A stretch of DNA of 64,000 nt from Papio anubis (taxonomy: Eukaryota; Chordata; Mammalia; Primates; Cercopithecidae): positions 113,823,702 through 113,887,701 of the forward strand of contig NC_044981.1 of assembly GCF_008728515.1 (NCBI RefSeq), read 5' to 3'. How positions within the stretch are numbered: position 1 is the stretch's first letter; the number at the start of each line of letters is the position of its first letter. Shown here one piece after another: positions 35,855 to 46,915 of this stretch. The notes below the pieces were generated by a model, which saw only the letters and a program-made list of their open reading frames with translations, was not told the DNA's origin and searched no databases. The position numbers and the translations under genes were made by a program.

Positions 35855-36116
35855 TTTTTTTTTTGAGACGGGAGTCTTGCCCTGTCATCAGGCTGGAGTG
35901 CAATGGCATGATCTCGGCTCACTGCAACCTCCGCCGGGTTCAAATGATTCTTCTGCCTCCCAGCTTCCCCAAGTAGCTGGGACATGAGCCCGTGCCACCG
36001 CCCAGCTAATTTTTTGTATTTTTGAAGTAGAGCAGGGTTTCACCGTGTTGGCCAGGCTGGTCTCGAACTCCTGACCTTGTGATCTGCCTGCCTCGGCCTT
36101 CTAGAGTGCTGGGATT
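35855..36116 (-). mobile_element. AluS-like, antisense, 5'-truncated, perfect 14-bp duplication
   Basis: TCCCTTCCAGCTCT lies at 35841-35854 and 36117-36130. The element ends at TGCTGGGATT, so the first ~25-30 bases of the left arm are missing. Small internal deletions (for example ACCTCCGCCGGGTTC) are also present. Confidence 0.94.
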
Positions 36117-36147
36117 TCCCTTCCAGCTCTGAACCTATGATTTGATT

Positions 36148-36249
36148 TATAAAACTTCAACTTATATACAATTATCAATAAATGTTTCTGTTATCAAGAA
36201 CAGTTCTGTATATAAAACTTCAACTTATATACAATTATTAAGAAATGTT
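36148..36249. repeat. 63-bp-spaced direct duplication
   Basis: TATAAAACTTCAACTTATAT followed by ACAATTAT starts at 36148 and again at 36211. Both copies continue to AAATGTTT with a few differences (CAATA or TAAGA before it). Confidence 0.9.
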
Positions 36250-38370
36250 TGACCAAAATCCTATGTATGAATAAATATACTGAAATAAAGAGCAAAGTGC
36301 CATGTTTCTCATCTCAATCCTCATCCTGGAGAAGGTGAGGATTCAAAACCACCCTTCAGTTTCTTGGGCTGTGAAACCACACGGGAGCTGTCTGCCTGTG
36401 CATCTCAATGGGAATTTTGGTGCAATTATCCACCTCGCTGTCCTATCTTGTTTGTTGAGTGATTAAACCACAGTTACTTTAGGCCTAAACAAGATTAACT
36501 AAACTATAAATATTTTCCTGAGGATAGCATATGCAGGTGTAGTTAAAAGCCAACCTTTTGTTCTGCTTATAATAAATTGTCTCTGGAAATAAAACAAAAT
36601 TAATGGTTGTTTATCACTTTAACTGGCCCATAATGAATCGGCAAAATAAATGAGTCAATATTATTACATTAACATTTATCATACCCGACATAACAGGTAT
36701 ACAAATCAAGTCTGTGTCGTGGTTTTATAGCTCTGTTAGAAGGCAAAAATACATCATCTCAGCAAAGATGGAAGATTTTAGAGCAGAACAAACCATGGAC
36801 TACAGACCCACGCCCATCCCACAACCCCACTGGAAGAAGCTATTCTACCTAAGCGTATAGTTGGGTTTTTTTTTTAAAGTCCCTGGGTAAAATATGGCAG
36901 GCGTTGAGAGGACTTTTTTTCATATACAGTAGAGAAAAAAAGCTTTTTAAGACTTAGTAATGTGCCCTGCCCAAAACCTACTCTTTAAGAAAACATGTTC
37001 ACACTATGTCCAAGAAATCAAACAAGGAGACACTTTGTATCACAAATCAGAAGCACATCTGCCATGAGACGCAGGTGCTTGTAAGCAAAGCGGCAGGCCA
37101 GGCCACCTTTAAAGTTAACCAGCCAGGACAGGCCTCTCACTGTCAGGGCACTTCCTGAGTGCATCGAAGACCAGGCAACTGAGCCTCTGTCTCCAATCAC
37201 GCATTGGTACCATAAGCTGGGGACACCCTCCTGTCCCTTCTCATTCAGTGCACACCTCCATCCCAAGCCTAATTCTCAAATATTTCTTACTACAGCTTTG
37301 TAAAATTTTGAAATTTAATTTTCCATGATGAAAAACAGTACATATCACATTACAGAAAATTACAGAAAGGATTCTTTGCAATTGGACCAGAAACAGAAGT
37401 TAGGAAACTGAAGATTGGTTAGGCTCTGCCTCAACAACAGTGCCCTTTAATATTTAAAAACAACATGAGTCAGTCTTTAGTATGACTGACTGCCTTCCCT
37501 TAGGATGTGGAAAAGACAACGCAGCCGTCAAAGAGGCTGTGGACCTGTGTTCTTAGCCAATGAATGCTCAGAGACGAAAAGGAGTGTTTAAAGGATGAAG
37601 GACACCCGCAGCAGTGTGGTAGAAACAGAAGGAATAAGTTCCCCATCTTCCACACTTCATTAATTATTCCATGTATTTAAGGGCCTCAAATGAAAGACCT
37701 TCCACACAAAGCTTTTGTTGGTTCATCCAATGTTCTGAGTTTGCTGTTTCACCTGATGTTCTTTCTGTGCAAGAAGCCACTTCTATCTGGCCAGAGCCAG
37801 ATAAATGGTCTGGCTCTGGGATCGAGCAAGGAAGATAGGAGCTGAATTTTCTGGCAATAGGGCCTGCTGGTCTCCCAGGAGTTCATCAACTATTTCTAAA
37901 TGGCAGGACACTGACTTTTAAAAAAAGGTTGTCTACAAGATCATCAAATCTCCTAGTCTAAAGCTGACGACACTTTAAGAAACAAAGGGATTCTGTATTT
38001 TCTAATCATATCGCTCTAGCATTTTTTAACCAAAAAGCAGCTTCATTATAAATAAATTTCTGTTCACTGGAATAAAAAAGTATGATACTCTCAAAATTCA
38101 AATAATGCAGTTACTAGAAGAAAAACATTGTCACCTGTTCTGCAATCACAAGAGGTATAAGAAACTTAAAGCTGTTCTGAGGAAAGAGAAGGTTCATCTT
38201 GAGTCATCAAACACCACTCACCTAAAAAATGTAGGTAATGACTCAAGAGTTTTCTAGAACATCTATTTGATATTCAAGTTATAGCTGTAACCATAACAGA
38301 GATAAAAATTATTCCCAATATGACAGCATTAAATAATTCAGGAAAGTTGAAAGTATCTTGGAGAAATCTT
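36250..38370. other. Unassigned, mostly repeat-free stretch
   Basis: About 2.1 kb with no named repeat. The 36430-36720 part has many TAAT/ATTA motifs and little obvious decay, so it could be conserved non-coding DNA, but nothing in the sequence alone proves that. No gene is recognised. Confidence 0.4.
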
Positions 38371-38379
38371 GTGATCAGC

Positions 38380-38770
38380 ACCGGAAAATACAGAGATGTA
38401 ACTGTGTGTTGGTACAACCACTCCGGAAAACTGTTTGGCAGTATTTACGAAAGCTGAACAGAAACATATCATACGAATCAGCATTTCCATTCCTACCTAC
38501 TCCCCAACAGAAATATGTGCTGATGTTAACAAAAACAATGTTCACAGCAGCACTATTCAGAACAGTGCCAAACCAGAGACAACCCAAAAGTCCATTAATC
38601 AACAGTAAAATGGATGAACGCAAGGTGGTATATGCAAACAATGGAACTCTGTTAAGCAGTGAAACTGAACAAACTGCAGCCACAAGAAACAATATAACGA
38701 TTCACAAATATAATGTTGAGCAAAAGAAGCCACAACCCAGAAGGACACATACTATATTATTCCAATTGCG
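38380..38770 (+). repeat. L1M fragment (ORF2 end)
   Basis: TTGGTACAACCACTCCGGAA, then AACTGTTTGGCAGTATTTAC, ACAGCAGCACTATTCAGAAC, 'caacccaaaagtccattaatcaacagtaaaatggatgaa' and ATAATGTTGAGCAAAAGAAG follow the sense order of old L1M ORF2 ends. The 139-codon frame 38358-38777 is LINE-1 residue and not a host gene. Confidence 0.8.
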
Positions 38771-38774
38771 GTCA

Positions 38775-38995
38775 TGAGCCACATATACAATGGTGGGCCC
38801 ACAAGATTATAATGGAGCTGAAAAATTCCTATGGCTTAGAAATGTCATAGCCATTGCCATGTAGCGCACTGCCTTACTCACCTGTTGGTGGTAATGCTGG
38901 TGGAAACAAATCCGCTGCACGGTTAGTCATATCACAGTCTAGCACATAACATTTCTCAGAACGTGTCCCCATCATTAAGCAACATATGACTGCAT
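38775..38995 (-). mobile_element. Tigger/pogo-type DNA transposon fragment (MER8/Tigger2-like)
   Basis: CCACAAGATTATAATGGAGC, TGAAAAATTCCTATGGCTTA and the end CATTTCTCAGAACGTGTCCC then CATCATTAAGCAACATATGA correspond to the terminal regions of the same element family seen at 55153. The middle is deleted. The subfamily name is from memory. Confidence 0.65.
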
Positions 38996-39112
38996 ATGAA
39001 GTTCCAAAAAACAGGCACTCACCTCCGCAGTTGGAGGTGGTGGAGGTGAGGAGTGGGGGTTCTGGGGACCTGGTCTATCCTGTTTGAGCTGGGTTGAACA
39101 GCCCAACCAGGA

Positions 39113-39481
39113 TATACAGGTGAACTCACTTTGTGAGAATTCAATAAGCTGTCGTCACTTATGATTTGTGTACGTTTCTTTTTTTTTTTTTTTTGAGACA
39201 GAGTCTCGCTCTGTCTCCCAGGCTGGAGTGCAGCGGCACAATCTTGGCTCACTGCAAGCTCCGCCTCCCAGGTTCACGCCATTCTCCTGTCTCAGCCTCG
39301 CGAGTAGCTGGGACTACAGGCGCCCGCCACCACATCCGGCTAATTTTTTTTTTTTTTTTTTTAAGTAGAGACGGGGTTTCACTGTATTAGGCAGAATGGT
39401 CTCGATCTCCTGACCTTGTGATCCGTGCGCCTCGGCCTCCCAAAGTGCTGGGATTACAGGCGTGAGCCACCATGCCTGGCC
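39113..39481 (-). mobile_element. AluY plus 5' flank: copy 1 of a local duplication
   Basis: The Alu is at 39178-39481, antisense. It has an 18-bp target-site duplication with two mismatches, TGATTTGTGTACGTTTCT (39162-39179) and TGATTCGTGTACATTTCT (39482-39499). The block from TATACAGGTGAACTCACTTT (39113) through most of the Alu is repeated at 41473-41784. Shared private changes such as ATTAGGCAGAATGG in the left arm tie the two copies together. Confidence 0.93.
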
Positions 39482-39559
39482 TGATTCGTGTACATTTCTA
39501 TATGTGTTTCACAAACATCACCCTTATTTTTAGTAACTTTTTTTTTTTTACTTATTACA

Positions 39560-39975
39560 AAAGTAACTCCTATTCAATGTAGAATATATTAAAAATACAC
39601 ATAAGAAAAGAAAATTACGTGCTCATAATCTCATCACCCAGAGATAACCACTGGCTACATTTTTAAAACAAGTATGCAAGGATCATTCCCCATCACTATA
39701 ATCTTGTTTCTCTTAATATTAAAAATCATTTCATGTCATTAAGTGGTCTTCTCTGTCTTTCTCAACTGCTGTATCACAAGTCATACCATACACGTACAGT
39801 ACAATAAGTTATTTAATTACTCCTTGCTTTTCTTGACGTTTAGGTTGCTTATAATTAATCATTATTGCAATCGACACTGTAAGAATCATATCTTTAGCTA
39901 GATATCTAACCACATCTATGATTATTTCCTTAAGATAAATTTTCTAAAGAATGTTTAGATCAAAGGATATGTAAA
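39560..39975 (-). repeat. L1M fragment, antisense
   Basis: Order: CATAATCTCATCACCCAGAG, ATAACCACTGGCTACATTTT, GTTTAGGTTGCTTATAATTA, CAATCGACACTGTAAGAATC and AATGTTTAGATCAAAGGATA. This is the reverse of old L1M 3' ends. Confidence 0.7.
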
Positions 39976-41472
39976 AAATTATCCCCAGGAGGAAGTTTTG
40001 CTAATTTACTTTCCTATCAGCTGAGTTCCTATTCATGTAACATTAATTTTTGCATAATACAGCAAAAGACAGTTAAGTGTCAAACATTAAATTTGTCTCC
40101 CTCCGCATAAAGGATTTTTAAAATAGATCCCAGAAAATGGCTAAAGTTAAACTATAACATTTCCCATAAATTGAAAGGCCCAGCCACACGAGACACACAT
40201 CTCTGCCTGAAACGTGAGCTCCGGCAGTTTTGGACAATATCCTTGAGCCACGAGCTAACAGCAAAAAGGTGACACAGGGAAGGCACTTTATGGCCAGGTG
40301 GACCTCATGTTCCCTTTCTGAAGATATTTCAAAGTTGTCTTGATCTCCAGTCCGAAGTATCTGGGAGGCACAGTTTACACAGTTCACAGGCCCAGACAAC
40401 TTCGGGGTTTGCTGAGCACTGAAGCCTGGGGCTTAGTGTTAGCAGGAGAGCAAGACTGTGAGCCTTCATTGCCAGCCTGGGGTCAGCTCTGGATGACGTG
40501 CAGCCTCTCGCTTTTTTGTCACGTATGAAATTCACACAACTTGAATCTATTTTGGTCTGCATAGCGCCAAGCATAATTTATTCAAGGATAGAAACTATTT
40601 TAAAGCTCATATTTAATGGGAAGCATCATTCGCCAGGTCATCAGCAACAATGAATCCCAATATCCTGAAATTCCATAAGATTGGAAAGAAGCAGAGAGAG
40701 ACATCCATCTTCTCCTTTGAGCTACCTGCTGACTCCTAGGCTCTTGTGCCCTCTTCTCAGACCCGCTTTCCCCGCTTCCTCTGAGGATTTTACAATCTCT
40801 TTCCTCTTGGATGCTGCTTTCCAGAACCAAAGGTAATTAGATTAGACTATTTGAGAATGGGGTTTCCATTCGAGTTTCCTAAAGTAAGTGTGCAAGCTTA
40901 GATATAGCATCCTGCATCATGTGATTGACACGTTGGTCCGGACTTACTCGCTCAACAATCGTTTACTGAGTTTCGTGCTAGTAGATAGGAGTTCCCATGT
41001 AATATGTAAGACTAGCAAGAAGAAAACAGGAAAGCTAACCTCCAGGATCCCGGTATGAAATTCCCGGATTTACATTTCCCCTTTATTGTTACTCTACACA
41101 GACAGGAGGCAAGAGGAAGGATTTATTATTTCCATCCCAAGAAAAACAGAAAATCTAGGACAGGTGGTCACAGGATTTAGGACAACAAGAGTATTGTATT
41201 GAAATGTGCTTCTCCCAGGTGCTTAGTGATCAGTACTGCTGCCAGCCTCGGGATTACAGAATAGAACCCATGTTTGTTTTTTCCCAAAGGAGCAAATGAG
41301 TGGAAATAATGACCTCAAGTGGCATTTCTCTGACCCTGCGCACTTCTTATGTGTTGTCCGCCAGTAAATGTAAACTCCAGAAAACATATGTAACAAAACT
41401 ACATTTATTCACGTAGTAGTTTTAATATGGAAGATTGTCTAAAACATAGAGTCCACATCCTAGGAAAATGGA
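39976..41472. other. Unassigned sequence
   Basis: About 1.5 kb with no recognised repeat. Minus-strand frames at 40118-40399, 40329-40574 and 40600-40830 (93, 81 and 76 codons) show no known domain. Confidence 0.4.
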
Positions 41473-41784
41473 CTATACAGGTGAACTCACTTTGTGAGAA
41501 TTCAATAAGCTGTCACTTATGATTTGTGTATGTTTTTTTGAGACAGAGTCTCGCTCTGTCACCCAGGCTAGAGTGCAGCGGCACGATTTCGGCTCACTGC
41601 AAGCTCCGCCTCCCGGGTTCACGCCATTCTCCTGCCTCAGCCTCCCGAGTAGCTGGGACTACAGGCGCATGCCACCATGCCCGGCTAATTTTTTTTTTTT
41701 AGTAGAGACAGGGTTTGACCATATTAGGCAGAATGGTCTCGATCTCCTGACCTTGTGATCCACCCGCCTCGGCCTCCCAAAGTG
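41473..41784 (-). mobile_element. Truncated AluY plus 5' flank: copy 2 of the local duplication
   Basis: TATACAGGTGAACTCACTTT at 41473 starts about 66 bases of non-Alu flank that match 39113 onward with a 3-base indel and about one substitution. The antisense Alu follows. The copy stops inside the Alu at CCTCCCAAAGTG|GAATAATGG, where copy 1 continues. The Alu bodies differ at roughly 20 places by eye. The right end has no target-site duplication, so this is a truncated secondary copy. Confidence 0.9.
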
Positions 41785-41857
41785 GAATAATGGAAGGGCA
41801 ATATTGAATTCTTACTTCGCCTCTATCTTTGTGACCAATGCTCATCCATGCATTCAG

Positions 41858-42051
41858 CAGAGTTTCTCAATCTCAGCACTACTGACATTTGGGGCCAGAT
41901 AACTTTCTTGTGGGGGCTGTCCTGTGCATTGTAGGACATGTAGCAGCATCCCTGGCCTCTACCTACTAGACGCCAGTAATAATCTCAAGTCTCCAGATAA
42001 TGACAAATGTCACCTGGGGAACAAAGTCACCTCTGTTGAGAACTACTGCAC
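41858..42051 (-). mobile_element. MER20 (hAT-Charlie) DNA transposon
   Basis: GCAGAGTTTCTCAATCTCAG, then CACTACTGACATTTGGGGCC, GTCCTGTGCATTGTAGGACA, 'agcagcatccctggcctctaccta' and end 'gttgagaactactgca'. This is nearly full length for the ~200-bp element. Confidence 0.88.
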
Positions 42052-42210
42052 TTGAGGGAGTCAGAGTGGTGGAGTCAGAAAAGCACTGGATTGAAAAAGG
42101 TTCCAGTCCAGATTCAGTAGTCAGCAAACTGTAACCCTGGTCACTGAGGTGTTGTGAGTTTCCACTAACGCATGCGCCTTTAACTGCCGCGCAGACCCTG
42201 AGGGAGAGAT

Positions 42211-42879
42211 GTGCATGTACTCACATACAACCTACGAAGGAGTGGAGAGGCAGGAACGGGAAGAGAGAGAAGGCAAACTGCGATGCAGCTGCAATGGAGC
42301 TCAGCCTGTCCCACAGGAGCTCTGGAACTGGGAAGGCCCATCAGAGTTGTCCTGGATCGACCCAAGGAGATCAGACCTTCGTATCCCTACATCAACCAGG
42401 CATTGGATGTGGGATGCCCGGAGAGGAAAGGCATAACCTTGGGCAAAGAGGTTTCCTTCCACACGGGGCACAGCACTCCTTCCAGGCTGAAGGAGGGACC
42501 CAGCCATGAGCCATTAGTAGTCATGCTCAGAAGCTGGCAGCCTGAGTGCCTCTTTGAAGGGTGGCACACCACAGCATCCGCAGGGCTGACATTCACCAGG
42601 CACGAGGTGGGACGTGGAGGTGATTCAGGGCACGGACTTCAAAATCAGATTCACCAAGAAGGAATGCCATCTACCCTTGGGCAACTGCCTTGCCCTCATC
42701 TGAACCACTGGCCTCTTTTTCAGACCCTTGTGGTCTCTACTACTCCAGAAACAGCAAATAGAGTGAGGGATTATTCTACGTTTGACATGATGAGGCGCTG
42801 GAGAGATCAGACAGCAAAATGGGGTCTCTACTCCCAAAAGTTTTCATTCCAGTTGGAGGCACAGAAGAGCAACGAGTGA
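42211..42879 (+). other. 222-codon open frame, unrecognised, coding status doubtful
   Basis: This is the longest open frame in the window and lies outside any repeat I can name. Its translation begins MHVLTYNLRRSGEAG and ends FQLEAQKSNE. I see no signal peptide, membrane segment or known domain. Open frames on the opposite strand overlap it, and the composition is GC-richer than the neighbours, which raises the chance of long random frames. Phrases such as CAGAGTTGTCCTGGATCGAC and GAGGCTGAAGGAGGGAC-like strings recall old LTRs, so a decayed LTR is an alternative. No promoter, splice or polyadenylation evidence supports a gene. Confidence 0.2.
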
Positions 42880-43220
42880 GATTAGCACGGGCATGAAAGG
42901 ATCCGAGGTAACCACTCAATCCACCCGGCAAGCCTGCCGTGTTAGGAGAAGATGCTGCATGAACACTGTCAGGGAACAAGCTACAGGAAGCAGCTAAAGT
43001 CTGACACCGCTGCAAGGATAACTACCACAGCAATGCGAATGCATTATTCCCAGAGAAAGAAAAGAGCTAAAGAAACCAGCCTTCCCAGACAAAAAGGATA
43101 GACATTTAAGGCTGAAAAAAAAAAAAAAATCCTGAAATCTTGATGACACAGAAAAAGGCTTTTGGTTTTCACTGACATGTGTGATATTTATTTATGAGTC
43201 TTCATTATGAAAATATTTTT
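42880..43220. other. Unassigned sequence
   Basis: Contains a 14-A run at about 43116-43129. No recognised element. Confidence 0.45.
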
Positions 43221-43508
43221 GGCCAGGCGCGGTGGCTCATGCTTGTAATCCCAGCAATTTGGGAAGCTGAGACAGGTGGATATTTTGAGGTCAGGAGTTC
43301 GAGACCAGCCTGGCCAACACGGTAAAACCCTGTCTCTACTAAAAATACAAAAACTAGCTGGGTGTGGTGGTGGGCACCTGTAATCCCAGCTACTTAGGAG
43401 GCGGAGGCAGGAGAATCACTAGAACCTAGAGGTGGAAGCTGCAGTGAACTGAGATGGCATCACTGCACTCCAGCCTGGGTGACAGAGTGAGACTCTGTCT
43501 CAAAAAAT
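43221..43508 (+). mobile_element. AluS-like, full length
   Basis: GGCCAGGCGCGGTGGCTCAT to GACTCTGTCTCAAAAAATAT. Moderate divergence (for example GATATTTTGAGGTCAGG). Confidence 0.92.
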
Positions 43509-43583
43509 ATATATTTTCAATGTTGCATTATTTTCTTTCAATTCAATGATCAAAACATTCATATAAATAAAATACTTTTGAAA

Positions 43584-43614
43584 GTGTGTGCGTGTGTGTG
43601 TGTGTGTGTGTGTG
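43584..43614. repeat. (GT)n microsatellite
   Basis: About 15 GT units with one CG interruption near the left end. Confidence 0.95.
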
Positions 43615-43639
43615 ATCTGCACAAGAACTCTAGATCCTT

Positions 43640-43795
43640 GCTACTCAAAATGTGGTTCATATAGATGCTTCCACTGGATGCAGCTTCTAAGAAATTCAGT
43701 GGGGTTGGCGTGGGCCTGAGATTCTGCATTTCTAATAGTTCACAGGTGCTGATGCTGCTGACTCAGAACATACATTGAGGAGGACAGTTTCTAGA
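43640..43795. mobile_element. MER5A-like hAT DNA transposon
   Basis: CTACTCAAAATGTGGTTCAT, then 'ggcctgagattctgcatttctaatagttcacaggtgctgatgctgctg' follow the MER5A layout. Ends are worn. Confidence 0.65.
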
Positions 43796-44705
43796 TCATT
43801 CAACTAAAATGGTTGTTAAAATTTAGGTGAAGAAAAAATTGAGCCTTCTGGAAAGAAAAAGAAATATGGAAACAATATTGTGCCAAGAACCCAGTAGCTT
43901 AAATGCTGCTGTCTTAGCAGCAAAGTGAACCCTACTTAAAACTTTCAGCAAACCAAAAGATATTTCCTTCAGCATTTAAGCGTTATTGTCACTGGATCTA
44001 AGACAACGCTAAGTAGGTATCATTCGCGGGCAGGTATAGGTAGCTACATGGACTCTGGATGTATTATTTACAACATAAATACCACAAAACAAGACCTGAA
44101 TAATATTATTCCGTGTGAAAATGGGCCAGCCCTTAACCACAGTATTTTCCTGAACTGAACTGGCACTCACAATCATTCACTTCAAATGTCAGAGCTGAGT
44201 CCTTAAGTAAAAATAATTTGCTACAGAAATCATGTTGATGAGATCGTTACTGAACATTTGTAATAAAGGAGTAAGATTTTATCTTAAAATTAGACAAACA
44301 CCATTAGAGCCAAAATTAGTTGAGTTTCTCTTGACAATTTTATTCCAGATGCCTGGCATCATTCAAGGATTTTATCTTTTTTTTAAAGAACTCTTAAGAC
44401 ACATTAGAGGTCAACATTTGGGATCATTTTTTTATCACAGCCACGCAGATTGGATGTTTCACAAAATTATTATATGAGGATAATAAGTGATTTGTGCAAA
44501 TGGCTCAAGTTTATGGATGTAAGTAGAACTTTATGAAATGAATAATAGCATAATAACATCATTTTTTAAAGAAATTTCTGATTATTTCAGTGATATTTCC
44601 ATATAATAACCTTTCCTCAAAGTGACTCATATCTAAATAGTTTAAACACCCAATAAGGCTTATCCTGGCTAATTAATAAAATAACTTTCACTAAATGTGT
44701 GTGTA
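43796..44705. other. Unassigned AT-rich sequence
   Basis: No recognised repeat or gene. An 81-codon frame at 44232-44477 has no known domain. Confidence 0.45.
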
Positions 44706-44752
44706 TATAAAGAGAGATATATATATTTATGTATATAATATATATATATATT
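44706..44752. repeat. AT-rich simple repeat
   Basis: Runs of TATATA and ATATATAT broken by GAGAG and TTTATG, just before the THE1 LTR. Confidence 0.85.
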
Positions 44753-44766
44753 TTCTAGTTGAACGA

Positions 44767-45118
44767 TGATATGGTTTGGCTGTGTCCCCACCCAAATCTC
44801 ATCTTGAATTGTACTCCCATAATTCCCACGTGTTGTGGGAGGGACCCAGAGGGTGATAATTGGATCATGGGGGCAGTTTCTCTCATATTGTTCTCGTGGT
44901 AGTAAATAAGTCTCACAAGATCTGATGGTTTGATAAGAAGAAACCCATTTCACTTGCTCTCATTCTCTCTTTTGCTGCTGCCATGTAAGAAGTGTCCTTC
45001 ACCTTCCTCCATGATTGTAAGGCCTCCCTAGCCATGTGGAACTGTAAGTTCATTAAACCTCTTTTTCTTCCCCGGCTTGGGTATGTCTTTATCAGCAGCA
45101 TGAAAACAGACAAATACA
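44767..45118 (+). mobile_element. THE1 solo LTR (MaLR)
   Basis: Clear THE1 LTR: TGATATGGTTTGGCTGTGTC at the start, CCCATAATTCCCACGTGTTG, CTCACAAGATCTGATGGTTT, CCATGATTGTAAGGCCTCCC and ATTAAACCTCTTTTTCTTCC. Length 352 bp. Flanks AACGA (44762-44766) and AACAA (45119-45123) fit a 5-bp target duplication with one change. No internal sequence, so it is a solo LTR. Confidence 0.95.
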
Positions 45119-45265
45119 AACAATCTATTTTTTAAAACTGACTTAAAAATTCAAGAATGTAAACTATTTAAAAATGACGTAACAGGAATAAAGTACTCAC
45201 AAAGATTAACCATGCAATATCAGTGACTTTGATTACAATTGTTTAATAGCACTGTCACTATTTGG

Positions 45266-46915
45266 GTTGCTCATGGATAGGAAGAATCAATATCATGAAA
45301 ATGACCATACTGCCCAAAGCAATTTATACATTCAATGCTATTCCCATTAAACTACCATTGACATTCTTCACAGAATTAGAAAAAAAACTATTTTAAAATT
45401 CATATGGAACCAAAAAAGAGCCTGAATAGCCAGCGCAACCCTATGCAAAAAGAACAAAGCTGGAGACATCATGCTACCTGACTTCAAACTATACCACAGG
45501 GCTACAGTAACCAAAACAGCATGGTACTGGTGGAAGAACAGACACATAGACCTATGGAACAGAATAGAGAACCCAGAAATAAAGTCACACACCTGCAACC
45601 ATCTGATCTTTGACAAACCTGAAAAAAAAACAAGCAATGGGGAAAGGATTTTCTATTTAATAAATGGTGCAGGGAGAACTGGCTAGCCATATGCAAAAAA
45701 CTGAAATTAGATCCCTTCCTTACACCATATAGAAAAATCAACTTAAGATGGATTAAAGACTTAAATGTAAAACCCCAAACTATAAAAAACCTAGAATAAA
45801 ACCTAGGCAATGTCATTCAGGACATACGCACAGGCAAAGATTAATGATGAAAACAAAAGCAATCGCAACAAAAGCAAAAATTGACAAATGGGATCTAATT
45901 AAACTAAAGAGCTTCTGCACAGCAAAAGAAACTATCAATAGAGTAAACAAACTACCAACAGAATGGGAGAAAATTCTTGCAATCTATACATCTCACAAAG
46001 ACCTAACATCCAGCATCTATAAGGAACTTAAATTTACAAGAAAAAAACAACCCCATTAAAAGAAGGCAAAGGACATGAACAGACACTTCTGAAAAGAAGA
46101 CATACATGCAGCCAACAAACATATGAAAAAAAGCTCAACATCACTGATCATTAGAGAAATGTAAATCAAAACCACAATAAGATATCATCTCACACCAGTC
46201 AGAATGGCGATTACTAAAAAGTCAAAAAATAACAGATGCTGGTGAGGTTGTGGAGAAAAAGGAATGTTTTTACACTGTTGGTTGCAGTGTAAATTAGTTC
46301 AACCATTGTGGAAGACAGTGTGGTGACTCCTCAAAGACCTAGAGGCAGAAATACCGTTTGACCCAGCAATCGCATTACTGGGCACATACCCAAAGGAATA
46401 TAAGTAGTTCTATTATAAAGAGGCATGCACGCATATGTTCACTGCAGCACTATTCACAATAACAAAGACATGGAATCAACCTAAATGTTCATCAATGATA
46501 GACTTGATAAAGAAAATGTGGTACGAACACACCATGGAACACTATACATCCATAAAAAGGGATGAGATCATGTCCTTTGCAGGGACATGGATGGAGCTGG
46601 AGGTCATTATCCTTAGTAAACTAACACAAGAACAGAAAACCAAATACTACATGTTCTCTCTTATAAGTGAGAGCTAAATGATAACAACACATCAGTACAT
46701 GGGGACGAACAACACACTGGGGCCAGTTGGAGGGCGGCGGGTGGGAGGAGGGAGAGGATTAGGAAGAACAGCTGGTGGATGCTGGGATTAATACCTGGGT
46801 GATGGGATGATCTGTGCAGCAAACCACCATGGGACATGTTTACCTATGTAACAAACGTGCACATCCTGCACATGTACCCCTGAATTTAAAAGCTGGAAAT
46901 TTTAAAAAAAAGAAA
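45266..46915 (+). pseudogene. Primate L1 3' end, ORF2 C-terminus and 3' UTR (5'-truncated)
   Basis: This is the last ~1.65 kb of a LINE-1, including the C-terminal part of ORF2 (the reverse-transcriptase/endonuclease protein) and the 3' UTR, ending in an A-rich tail. Pieces of the ORF2 frame are open at 45471-45686, 45844-46059 and 46435-46677, but they are in different frames and separated by stops, so the protein is dead. Landmarks include GGATAGGAAGAATCAATATC, GGCTACAGTAACCAAAACAG, ACACTGTTGGTTGCAGTGTA and CATGGAACACTATACATCCA. Divergence is modest, fitting an L1PA/L1PB-age copy. The 5' part was lost on insertion, as is usual for L1. Confidence 0.93.

Noticed and set aside
38358..38777. 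139-codon frame that might be a small gene
   Set aside because: It follows the old L1M ORF2 end word by word, so it is LINE residue.
41473..41784. Retrotransposed copy with 3' transduction
   Set aside because: The shared flank is in the right place for an Alu 3' transduction, but the new copy has no poly-A at its far end and no target-site duplication.
46435..46677. 80-codon frame starting MFTAALFTITKTWNQPKC
   Set aside because: It is the C-terminal part of L1 ORF2 in the truncated L1 at 45266.
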